Shown: positions 13,201-23,103 of the stretch, piece by piece
Layout: each line of letters opens with the position of its first letter
How positions within the stretch are numbered: the first letter of the stretch is position 1
Source: Anthopleura xanthogrammica
Taxonomy: Eukaryota; Cnidaria; Anthozoa; Actiniaria; Actiniidae
Direction of reading: 5' to 3'
Assembly (NCBI GenBank): GCA_964019055.1
Contig: OZ025207.1
Span: 10,910,090-10,974,089, forward strand
Length of the DNA: 64,000 bases
Notes under the pieces: generated by a model
Databases searched by the model: none
Told to the model about the DNA's origin: nothing
What the model saw: the letters and a program-made list of their open reading frames with translations, nothing else
Position numbers and translations under genes: made by a program

Positions 13201-13542
13201 CCCCATGCCCAATCGCTCATCGAAGAAATACGCAACATGTGGGATGAATGGGATTTGAAAGAGAAACCGGAAGACCAGAATGATGATCACCTGGAGTTCG
13301 ATTCGTTCTACAATGGCTTTTTGGCGCCCTATTTTGGATGTTACCGATGTGAGGAAACAAAGCGTGCCTTACAAGCCATAGACATGGATTGCGATGGGAA
13401 AGTTGACTGGAACGAATTTTTGGTGTACCTAAAGTGGGCAATTCGTCAGTATCCTCAGACCAAGGATGCTGAAGATCTACTGTCTATTGCCTTCCGCAAG
13501 GGCCTCATCCCAGCCATGCAAGACGAACTCCTTAAGCAGTAA
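7220..13542 (+). CDS. DRE-TIM metallolyase-like barrel / EF-hand fusion protein, copy 1
   Basis: Exon 1 is 7220-7396 (59 codons, donor GAGAG|GTAACC region) and exon 2 is 12031-13542 (acceptor TTTAATAG). The join is phase 0 and gives 562 residues. Barrel signature: VLDNSLRES (residues 32-40) matches the first-strand motif of the homocitrate/isopropylmalate synthase (HMGL) family, where R-[DE] supplies a metal ligand. IIVASFSH follows strand 2, and HVHEQWG (H249, H251) matches the family's HxH metal ligands. GADGIW...GAAMGH aligns with the usual GERAGN loop, with His285 in place of the ligand Asn. At the C-terminus, DMDCDGKVDWNE (510-521) is a canonical EF-hand loop; a degenerate EF-hand lies before it, and DRSGGKLT (about 428-435) may be another relic. 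The first Met inside exon 2 (12079) is not the true start: the reading frame continues upstream to the acceptor. A poly(A) signal is at 13638-13643. The substrate is unknown; a Ca-regulated aldolase/lyase or Claisen-type enzyme is inferred. Confidence 0.82.
7915..8876. repeat. Direct triplication inside intron 1 of copy 1
   Basis: A segment beginning 'ttattattcatggatgcaat' and continuing through 'gattgagggttattcttagaag' occurs three times (starts about 7917, 8173 and 8523). The second and third copies are followed by duplicated blocks starting with an ATTCA pentamer run and 'ttttattgaggaagaaata' (about 8398-8490 and 8770-8876). Units 2-4 have fewer copies, so the expansion postdates the gene duplication or was lost elsewhere. 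Confidence 0.7.
9288..9602 (+). pseudogene. Degenerate alternative first exon (exon 1b) with duplicated promoter-proximal sequence, unit 1
   Basis: The 70 or so bases before this ATG (gccatagctgaaagggtctagtttctacactc, then an A-rich leader) are a diverged copy of the sequence before exon 1, and both frames start MLHC. After that, the code is unrelated to exon 1: it is basic (KKLKLKRLKRPK, residues 15-26) and lacks the DNSLRES motif. The DNA resembles the terminal repeat of the MULE (gcggtaaaa...aaactgaa.cgg, and a shared tacaagaatcaa). The frame runs 104 codons. No strong donor in phase with exon 2 is visible. It may be an upstream alternative exon, a relic, or a non-coding 5' exon. Confidence 0.4.
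10143..10973 (+). mobile_element. Truncated Penelope-like retroelement with GIY-YIG domain and inverted terminal repeats
   Basis: Two 161-bp inverted repeats (10143-10303 and 10813-10973) flank a remnant that encodes 119 residues at 10475-10834. The protein contains VVYQFKC...ASYIG followed by HLHQRIDEH, the core of a GIY-YIG endonuclease. It ends with IKEMLLIRNKGPSLN, typical of the C-terminal nuclease of Penelope-like elements. No reverse transcriptase is present. The element sits in intron 1 of copy 1, in the sense orientation. A rearranged remnant occupies the same place in unit 2; units 3 and 4 lack it. Confidence 0.7.
11426..11561. mobile_element. MITE with 29-bp inverted ends, shared by all units
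   Basis: The ends AATAGCAGTTATTATGGATG and the reverse complement of CATCCGTAATAACAGCTATT bracket about 136 bp. The homologous copies are at 19280-19415, 24896-25031 and about 30400-30526 (the unit 4 copy has a damaged left end). Presence at the same place in every unit means insertion predates the array. Confidence 0.65.
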
Positions 13543-14108
13543 CCTTACTGATACTAGAAACCTCACAGGATTAAATGTCTTTATGATTTGTCGACTGCTT
13601 TCAAGTTGCACGTAGCACAGTAAAAAACAATTAGATCAATAAATGTCAATGCCCACTCACACTGAAAAATAAATGGATGGATAAACGAGGACCCGCGGAT
13701 TAAGCTTAAAACCCATTTGTTAAATTTCCTTAAAATTTTACTGACTGTGGAAAAAAAGTGGTCCCCCTCCATGGCCTTGTGGATGGGTGGACGGATGGGT
13801 GGACGGATGGGTGGATGAAGGAATGAATTACTCATTCAAACACTAATTAAACTATTGTTAAACATTTCAGTTACTTGTTAAAAAATAATTTTAAGTTTGG
13901 TTGTTGCACTTGAACAATAAATGACATATATTAACAATTCATTATCATTATTATTGTTATCATTTAGCAATTTTTATCGGTTAAAAGAATGGTTTACCTG
14001 TGATATTTGCATCTTGAAGAACAAGGTTAAAATAATTTAAGACCACGAGTAAACAACAATGTAATAGACCTAGTCTGGCGATCAAATTGAGATATTTTCT
14101 CTTCATTT

Positions 14109-15409
14109 CAAGTCTGAGAATATATGAGCTATCTTTGAGAATCTATGAGCAAGCTACGGTATGACAATCGTAGAACTAGAAAAACTAGTCAAAATAGACT
14201 AAGAGAATCTATAAACTAACTAGCTATGATCAAACTAGATCTTACCAGATCTCAGATACAAAAAAATATACTGAGACAAACTACAGAACGAGAGACAAAC
14301 TACAAAACGAGTGACAAACAAAGCTTTGATGAAAGCTGACTCCAAGTACTTGTAGAAGTCAGACGAGCTGATAGTGATCTACAAGAAAGCGAACTGCCAA
14401 GACTCCTTGTTGAATATTTCCATTTATGAAAATACAGAAAACAAAAACTGAGGGAAAAACAAATTACCAGTTAAACACATTTTGGCTAAGAGTATTTACA
14501 TTGATAAAGCGTTTGTTTTGCAGTGAACAGTTTCAATACGGAAATAGATATGCTTATTTCATCAGCTAGTCTGGAAAGGTCACGGTACTCTAGTAGGTCA
14601 AGTAGAAACCTAATACGCGTTGACGAGTCAGTAACGCAACACTAATGTCTTACTAGAATTTAAAATGTCTTTAATAAAGGGGGACTTTGAACCAAAAAGG
14701 AACACTTTGGTGTGAAATAATAGAGTAAAAAGGATTGGCGAGTGCAAGGGCACTAGGACACCTAAAGTGGTTGGATTTCTATAGTTTTCCCCGATTGTTT
14801 GAATCAAGTGAAAGTTAGTTTTGTTTACTTATCTTGTATTTGTGTTCCTTTGCTGCTAAAATTAAGTTTTACTTCAAAGGTCAAAGGGTTTGAGTAACCG
14901 ATTTGTAATTATTCCAGTAACGGCCGTTTCGTACTTGGCTCTGGTTGTAACAACAGCAACGCGACCGCGCGATGTTCGTTACGTCATTATTTTGGAATTA
15001 AGTTTCTCCTTACTACTATCCATTACCATTTTTTTAAATTTATTTTTCCTGTTTTAATGTATATTAATTTATTTTCTTTCATGGTATAAAGTATTGTTAA
15101 ACTTAAACTAAACACAAACTTAGAACTTTTACAGTAAAAGCTCTTCAAAGGTTGCTTTATTTGTTTGATCAGCTAATCTTTTATTTTTCAAAACGGAGAA
15201 AAAAACGACTGAGTTTACTTTCACCAAATATGTCATGGATATGTCTTTCATAACAATCGAGTGGTTTTTTTCTCTTTTGCACATGCGCAAATTCCTTCAT
15301 ATGAGGTCGTCAGAATGCGGAATACACTGCATAAAAAGTTACGCCATAGCTGAAAGGGCCTAGTTCGTCCACTCATAAAACTAATCACCGTCGTTTTTCA
15401 AAAACAAAG
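14109..15409. other. Spacer between copies 1 and 2 plus copy 2 upstream region
   Basis: This is the second occurrence of 5939-7219, nearly identical over its length, including the CRE-like and NRF1-like motifs and the pre-ATG leader. No additional gene is visible. Confidence 0.6.
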
Positions 15410-18400
15410 ATGTTGCATTGTAAACAGAAGATAAGAGACGTTGAAAAAGAGCTGCAGGATATTATAGGAGAAAAGAAAGGTATGCGTGACATGGAACTTT
15501 TCGTGCTGGACAACTCACTTCGTGAAAGCACAGTTGGCCAACTCCGAGGCCACACCATTGAAAACAAGTGGAAAATCTACGAAGAGGTAACCGAACAATC
15601 CTTTTAGAAACAATTCCTTTGATTCCTCTTTTTGTACTAATTTCCCCCCAGGTTTTCTTCGGTGCAAGATTAAAGCTCTTATGGCACAAGGCCCTTACGA
15701 AACTCTCGTAATTTAATACTGAATCAGTGCTTCTGAAATTCAACATCATATCCTGAATATTCTTTAGAAGATAACCAATACTACGAATTATAAAATATTC
15801 ATCGGCGCTGTTTGCTCCTGTTTGCTATGTCAATCCGTTTGTTTGTAAAATTTCGGCAGTTTATTCGGTTCTGTACTGTTTGGAAATGTTATATACTATC
15901 ATCAATGGTATGTACACGTTATAGCGATGCGTTGTCACACTTATGGTCACTAAAAACCATACAAAACTTTGGCTGGTAAAAGAAGTTCTTTTACCATCCA
16001 ATCGATCATGGTGGCACAGATCAAACAAAAAAAAAATACTAGTGGTGTTCCATTCCCGACAAAAATCAAAGTCGTGGATCAATAATGAATTTCAAAGAAT
16101 GCGGAAAAATATTATTATTCATGGATGCAATAAATGATACTCAGTATCCGCTTATTCTTAGAAGTACGGCGGAAAGCGGAAAGCGGAAAGCGGAAAGCGG
16201 AAAGCGGAAATTCGATACATTTCATTATACTCCAATTTCGTACAAGAATCAACATGAATTGAAATTCAATACATTTTATTTATTATACTCAAATTTTCGT
16301 AAGAGAATCAATATCAATGTTTGAAACTTCAGAAATACTCATGTTTTACGATAAAGAATCGAAATCATATCTATGAAATTAAACCGGACACTTTAAACAT
16401 TTCTAGGGATTTTAAGATGATAAAATAATAGGCGCTGTACCCGGGTTTATTCTATATGCCGGCGCTGACTGATGATCATCACTAAGGTCAATGTCACGAA
16501 CGTACACTCTGTCTAATTTCTACAAAACCCTTCACAAAAACTACGTTCACGCGGTCTATTGTGCTGCTTTTTTGATCCCGGGAAACCTATAATATAAGTT
16601 CAACTTGTTTTTCATCCAATGAACTACTTTCTGTATTCACTTGTCTCTTTAATTCTGTCTTCGCTACTTGGACGTCACATATCGCGTGACATAAGACAAA
16701 TTAGCACAACAAATTACTTAGCATTTTTCAGTTTACCGTGAAGTCATATCGTTTCTCTTCATTGATATGGGTTTTATTTACGACTTTAGCACACTACCAC
16801 CTTTATATCGGCGATGAACTAATCAAATTAAAATCATCAAATCTTAAAGTTAATCATAGTAGTAGTAGCAATTTCGTTTTTCAATAATAAGCAGCCACCA
16901 AAGGTCTACAAAGTTTGTAAACCTTTAGTGGCTGCTTATTATTGAAAAACGAAACTACTACGATAGCTACTACTCTACGCAACTACAACGTGAAACAGAA
17001 CTTGAACACGGGGCAAAATCCTCATACATAGGAATGCGTTTGGGGAAATTTGAGTAAATTGCTTAAATTTGGGTTTAGAATCGAAACCACATTCAAAAAC
17101 GTTTTATAATAATTTTTGCTCTATAGTAACTATAGGCACCTTAAAAAAGCTTTCGTACTTCACTAATTTGTGCTAGAGTGCAAAGAGTTGAGTTGTTCCG
17201 CACAAAAACGTCAGTTGCAAATGTACAACTTGAGACCTTAGACATTAATGCCGAAAGTGTAAAATAAACGCGTGCAGCTTTCTTAGCATCTTCATTGTAC
17301 AACTTTTCTTGTTTAGACGTCAACAAGAAAATTGTGCAATGAAGTCAAGCGCCGGCATATAGAATAAACCCGGGTACAGCGCCTATTATTTTATCATCTT
17401 AAAATCCCTAGAAATGTTTAAAGTGTCCGGTTTAATTTCATAGATATGTTTTCGATTCTTTATCGTAAAACATTAGTATTTCTGAAGTTTCAAACATTGA
17501 TATTGATTCTCTTACGAAAATTTGAGTATTATAAAATGTATTGAATTTCAATTCATGTTGATTCTTGTACGAAATTGGAGTATAATGAAATGTATCGAAT
17601 TTCCGCTTTCCGCTTTCCGCTTTCCGCTTTCCGCTTTCCGCTTTCCGCTTTCAGCCGTTTCAGTTTCCGCGTTTTACCGCGACCCTGTCTAACGATTGAG
17701 GGTTATTCTTAGAAGTGCGACGGAAACTGTCAATTGTGAGACAAAAGCATAAATGATTTTTGAAAGATAAACATTGAATGGATTTCATATGATGATTTTA
17801 TATCCTTTCTTTGCCAAAGCTGATGTTAGTTTTATGTTCAATGTGGAAAGTTACGGTCAAACTAACCCTCAATAAATTTCATACATCAACAATAATACCC
17901 TAGTTACCAGAGATTTTCTTTTTCTATTTTTTCCTTCTTTAAAAGAACAACCGTTATTCTTCTAACTTACGCTCAGCTGGATACCACCAGCCAACCAAAA
18001 ACAAGAAACAACGGGACCAATGGAGTTTTGACAAACACTTCGAACTACGCGGAAAATCATCTAAAAATAGAACACTTTGTTTCTCTGGTAAACTTTTAAT
18101 AAGGACCCAAAAAGAATGTAGAATTCCCAAAGTTATCGAAAGTATAGCGTATTCAAAACGAAAAAGAAATGATGTTGATGATTAGTAGTTGCGTCAGGGC
18201 CGGCAATTTTGTCCACTCATGCTTTGTTCACCGCTCAGCTGGATACCACTAGCCAACCAAAAACAAGGAACGGGACCAACGGAGTTTTGACAAACACTTC
18301 GAACTACGCGGAAAATCATCTAAAAATAGAACACTTTGTTTCTCTGATAAACTTTTAATAAGGACACAAAAAGAGATGTAGAATTCCCAATGTTATCGAA

Positions 18401-21370
18401 AGTATAGCGTATTCAAAACGAAAAAGAAATCAGAAAGCGCCAGTTTCGAAGTGTGGTAGGACACGAATTTCATCACACGGGAAAATCGAAAGAGTAACTG
18501 CCTCAAGTATAATAGGACTAACAAGGATCACGAGGCCTTCGGTTTTGATTTATTTTCCCTTCAAATCATGTTTATTAAAAAAACTAGCATACTTTCAAAA
18601 ATTTCGAAACAATTTTTGTTCAAAAAGAAAGATTAATATAATAATTTTTAATTATGATAATATAAGACAGAACGCTTATTTTACGACGTTTCGATGTCGC
18701 TGACATCATTTTCAAGTGAGTTGGTTTATTCGATAAATTTGAATATTACATTGAGATGAATTATCCTCTTGGGATCAATGCGCGTGACAAATTATTAAAC
18801 AAATATTTTTGCACGTATGGAGTCTGATTGTGTGTTTAGACACACAATTGTGTGATAGAGTACCGAAGTGATGACGAAACATTTTAGAAACATTTTACCC
18901 ACGAAGGTCTCCAGTAACCTTAGAGCGGTTCTCATAAACCCGTGAAATACACTTTAGCGTATTACGCACTACTTCACTCTAATTCTTTTGTTTTCTATTG
19001 TGTTTTTTTTACTATTACACTTTAATAAGCACACTTTGTTTCATGGGTTAATGAAAACCACTCTAACACATCCGCGGGGAGTCAAAGTAGCCACCACGGC
19101 AACATTCTGCATTGTAAAATGCGTAAGTTAGAAGAATAACGGTTGTTCTTTTAAAGAAGGAAAAAATAGAAAAAGAAAATCTCTGGTAACTAGGGTATTA
19201 TTGTTGATGTATGAAATTTATTGAGGGCTTGCCACTTTGATTTTTGGCGGGGATGCAACGCCATAAACAAAGGCCGAGCAATAGCAGTTATTATGGATGC
19301 ATGCAAATTAGATGCAAATGAGACAACAAGTATTGTATCCACCCGATAGCCTAACTTGTATGATTCTTAAAACCAAATAATATCTTATTTGCATGCATCC
19401 GTAATAACAGCTATTGTGAATGCAGATGACTGTCTAGCTCAAAGCCGCCATTTTGTTTGTTCCCTCCCGAATGCCGAACCAAAAATAAACAAATAGGGGA
19501 CACTTTTTATGGGCATCCAGCTTGTCATTCCTAGTTGGACTATTTAGGATATTCTTCTGGACATTTTTTTATCACTACAGCAATATTGTTTTATTATTTA
19601 TCGCTCCTTTCCTCAGTACAAAGAAAGGGGGTCAAGAGCACCCTAGGACCCCCTAGATACACCCCTGATGTCAAAATGACATCAATAGATTTTCTGCTCA
19701 CAATAAAAATTGGAATATTTTATAAGAATTTGAAAAAAAGTGTTGCATGGAAAGTTTTATGGGGGGACAGGACCACTATGGCGAAGGTGGTGATTACAAT
19801 GAGGGTAGTGAAGATGGCGAAGTTGTTGATGCAGTTTATCTTTGTTCTTCTTTAACAGGTCAAAAAGGTTGGCTTTCAGCACATTATAGTTGCTTCTTTC
19901 TCTCACATGACTCGTGTGGGAGACACATTTTGCCGCCAACTGGCCGAAAAAGGGGAGGACTTTAAGAAGCTATATGCGTTTACTGAAATGGTCCAGTCCG
20001 TTGGCAAGGGCGGAGTACCGGACATGACATCGATTCCTATCGGGCTGCAGAAGATGAAAGAGCTCGGCCTGAGAAACGCCATTGTTGAATTTGACTTGGT
20101 GTATTACGCTATTGACTACAACAAGTTTACAACCAAACAAATCTGTGATGTCTTGTCTCAGAGGATGGCATGGATCCGCAAAAACCTAGCCAGTGATGCA
20201 AACATTTTCATCAACTTCCGCGACTTTTCTGACGCCATGAAGACAAAGCTAGAAAGTGTGCTTCAGATTGTGAACTACTTGTCCTCTCTGCCACCAGACC
20301 AGCGCCCCTTTGGGTTGATGTACGAGGAGACTGGGAAATACCTTCCAGAAGAAATGGGTGTGTGGACAGCTGCCTTGCGAAGAGAGATGAATGCTTGTGG
20401 ATTTGGATCTGGCCATTTGTTGGTGCACGTGCATGAACAATGGGGCTTAGCACAGATGACCCAGCTGAAATGCATTGCAAACGGCGCTGATGGTATCTGG
20501 GCAAGTCTCTGTGAGGAAGGTGCAGCAATGGGCCATGCCTGTTCCACCATTACGATGATGAATCTGATTCGTCTTGGAAATAAACGTATCCTTGAGCAGT
20601 ATAACTGTCCCATGCTCCGAGAAGCTGCCAAAAATGTCACCATGGTAACTACTGGTCTCTCGCCACACCCTAAACAGGTAATATATGGTGAACGTGCTTT
20701 GGACATGGTGTTTGGAATGCCTAACTTTCCCCCAGGCAAGGCCGAGTTCGATCTGGCCAAATTCTTTGGTCAAGAACCAGTCGAGAGAATCACCACTCTT
20801 GCCTCGCCCAAGATGATTGTCGACAAGCTGACAAAATTCTTTGGTCCTGATCCACAATTCACTGAAGTCAGAGCTCAAAGAATGCTGGAAGTGATGCTAG
20901 AAGATCTGAATCAGAACAGAAAGGAGGAGTATAACAGCGCAGTTGGTCTTGCCATGTTATTTGATCGCAGTGGTGGTAAGCTGACAGCTAGTATGAGTGA
21001 TGCCATTGCCGAAGAAGAGGTACACCTTCCCCATGCCCAATCGCTCATCGAAGAAATACGCAACATGTGGGATGAATGGGATTTGAAAGAGAAACCGGAA
21101 GACCAGAATGATGATCACCTGGAGTTCGATTCGTTCTACAATGGCTTTTTGGCGCCCTATTTTGGATGTTACCGATGTGAGGAAACAATGCGTGCCTTAC
21201 AAGCCATAGACATGGATTGCGATGGGAAAGTTGACTGGAACGAATTTCTGGTGTACCTAAAGTGGGCAATTCGTCAGTATCCCCAGACCAAGGATGCTGA
21301 AGATCTACTGTCTATTGCCTTCCGCAAGGGCCTCATCCCAGCCATGCAAGACGAACTCCTCAAGCAGTAA
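15410..21370 (+). CDS. DRE-TIM metallolyase-like barrel / EF-hand fusion protein, copy 2
   Basis: Exon 1 is 15410-15586 and exon 2 is 19859-21370 (acceptor TTTAACAG), phase 0, 562 residues. Within the 487 residues after the internal Met it differs from copy 1 at only a few positions (for example KG for KD and MT for ME near the start of exon 2, a V-to-L change before the RREMNA motif, and M for K in EETxRAL). The metal-ligand motifs (RE, HVH) and the EF-hand loop are intact. A poly(A) signal is at 21468-21473. The 4.3-kb intron contains a second MULE, a damaged Penelope-like remnant and an inverted piece of the unit's own sequence. It lacks exon 1b. Confidence 0.82.
16167..17685. mobile_element. 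Second, damaged MULE copy in intron 1 of copy 2
   Basis: The element matches 3376-5181 along most of its length, including the GGAAAGC arrays, the central hairpin and the CCGCGACCC right end at 17685. The left end lacks the first 30 or so bases and starts at CGGCGG. The right half carries an internal deletion near 17320-17345. No clean 9-bp duplication is found. Flanking 'ttattcttagaagt.cg' sequence occurs on both sides, which points to recombination at the insertion site. Confidence 0.75.
17868..17970 (-). repeat. Inverted copy of downstream intron sequence
   Basis: The block 'caataaatttcatacatcaa' to 'ttcttctaacttacgc' is the reverse complement of about 19123-19226 in the same unit (and of 11268-11374 in unit 1). 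It replaces the region where exon 1b would be expected in unit 2. It is followed by two direct copies of the 'cagctggatacca' to 'gaattcccaa' segment (about 17965-18130 and 18236-18390). Confidence 0.6.
18655..18885. mobile_element. Rearranged Penelope-like remnant in unit 2
   Basis: The left inverted repeat (18655-18816) is intact and matches 10143-10303. The following 70 bases are the reverse complement of the 3' and 5' parts of the unit 1 coding remnant (atggagtctgattgtgtg, then tagagtaccgaagtg), with the middle missing. So the interior has been inverted and deleted relative to unit 1. Confidence 0.65.
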
Positions 21371-21892
21371 CCTTACTGATATACTAGAAACTTCTCAGGA
21401 TTAAAAGTCTTTATCGTATGTCGACCGCTTTCAAGTTGCACGTAGCACAGTAAAAAACACTTAGATCAATAAATGTCAAAGCCCACTCACACTGAAAAAT
21501 AAATGGATGGATAAACGAGGACCCGCGAAATAAGCTTAAAAAACATTTGTTAAATTTCCTTTAAAACTTTAGTACCTGTGAAAAAAAAAGCGGTCCCCCT
21601 CCATGGCCTTGTGGATGGGTGGACGGATGGGTGGATGAAGAAATGAATTACTAATTTAAACACTAATTAAATTTTTGTTAAACATTTTAGTTACTTGTTA
21701 AAAAATAATTTTAAGTTTGGTTGTTGCACTTGAACAATAAATGACATATATTAGCAATTAATTATTATTGTTGTTATCATTTAGCATTTTTTATCGGTTA
21801 AAAGAATGGTTTACCTGTGATATTTGCCTCTTGAAGAACAAGGTTAAAATAATTTAAGGCCACGAGTAAACGACAATGTAATAGACCTAGTC

Positions 21893-23103
21893 AAACGAGA
21901 CAAACTACAAAACGAGTGACAAACAAAGCTTTGATGAAAGCTGACTCCAAGAACTTGTAGAAGTCAGACGAGCTGATAGTTGAATATTTCCATTTATGAA
22001 AATACAGAAAAAACAAAAACTGAGGGAAAAACAAATAACACCTAAACACATTTTGGCTAAGAGTATTTACATTGATAAAACGTTTGTTTTGCAGTGAACA
22101 GTTTCGATACTGAAATAGATATGTTTATTTCATCAGCTAGTCTGGAAAGGTCACGGTACTCTAGTAGGTCAAGTAGAAACCTGATACGCGTTGACGAGTC
22201 AGTAAGGCAACATTAATGTCTTACTAGAATTTAAAATGTCTATAATAGAAGGGGACTTTGAACCCAAAAGAAACACTTTGGAGTGAAATAATAAAGAGTA
22301 TATAGGATTGGCGAGTGGGCAAGCTCTGCTCTTGCACAGGCAAACCAGTGAACGCTCCAAGAGCGTCTAGTTTTTCTTATCTTAAGGAGAGTAGTTTTTA
22401 CATGGGAATTCAGTTTCCCCCTACTTCTATCCATTACCATTTTCTTAAATTTATTTTTCCTGTTTTAATGTATATTCATTTATTTTCTTTAATGGTATTT
22501 AACAAATAGAAAACGTTTGCCGTGTTTACATAGCCTGTTGTGTAAAACCGAACCCGGAGGCGAGGTTTACACAGATCTCAAGACTTCTCCCAAACTTTCC
22601 CGAGTGTTTATATCAGGCTATGTAAACACGGCAAAACGTTGTCTATATGTTTTATAAAATATTGAAACTTGCCGTGTTTACATAGCCTCATGTAAACACG
22701 GCTATTAGCCAATCAGAGCGCGCGTTATATCTGAACTATTTTATAGAAAGTATTATTAAACTTAAACTAAACTTAAACTTAGAACTTTTACAGTAAAAGC
22801 TCTTCAAAGGTTGCTTTATTTGTTTCATCAGCCAATCTTTTATTTTTTAAAACGGAGAAAAAAACGACTGAGTTTACTTTTACCAAATATGTCATGGAGA
22901 TGTAGGTGGTAATGAAAAACCAAGCGGTCTTACATTTTCATAACAATCGAGTGTTTTTTTTTCTTTTGCACATGCGCAAATTCTTAATATGAGGTCGTCA
23001 GAATGCGGATCAGGAATACACTGCATAATAAGTTACGCCACAGCTGAAAGAGCCTAGTTCGTCCACTCATAAAACTAATCACCGTTGTTTTTCAAAAACA
23101 AAG
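21893..23103. other. Spacer between copies 2 and 3 with upstream region of copy 3
   Basis: The array-unit start is truncated: sequence resumes at 'aaacgagacaaactac', which lies about 340 bases inside unit 1. The NRF1-like and leader motifs before exon 1 are kept. One MITE (22519-22632) is inserted; no other gene is visible. Confidence 0.55.
22519..22632. mobile_element. MITE with 18-bp perfect inverted ends
   Basis: The ends are GCCGTGTTTACATAGCCT and its exact reverse complement. AAAACGTT occurs directly on both sides (allowing one base of offset), which suggests an 8-bp, hAT-type target duplication. A further solo hairpin made of the same end sequence lies at 22672-22703. Only unit 3 has it. 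Confidence 0.7.

Noticed and set aside
12079..13542. Taking the internal Met in exon 2 as the start of a single-exon 487-residue gene
   Set aside because: The frame continues upstream to a good acceptor in all four copies, and exon 1 supplies the missing first barrel strand and catalytic motif in the right phase.
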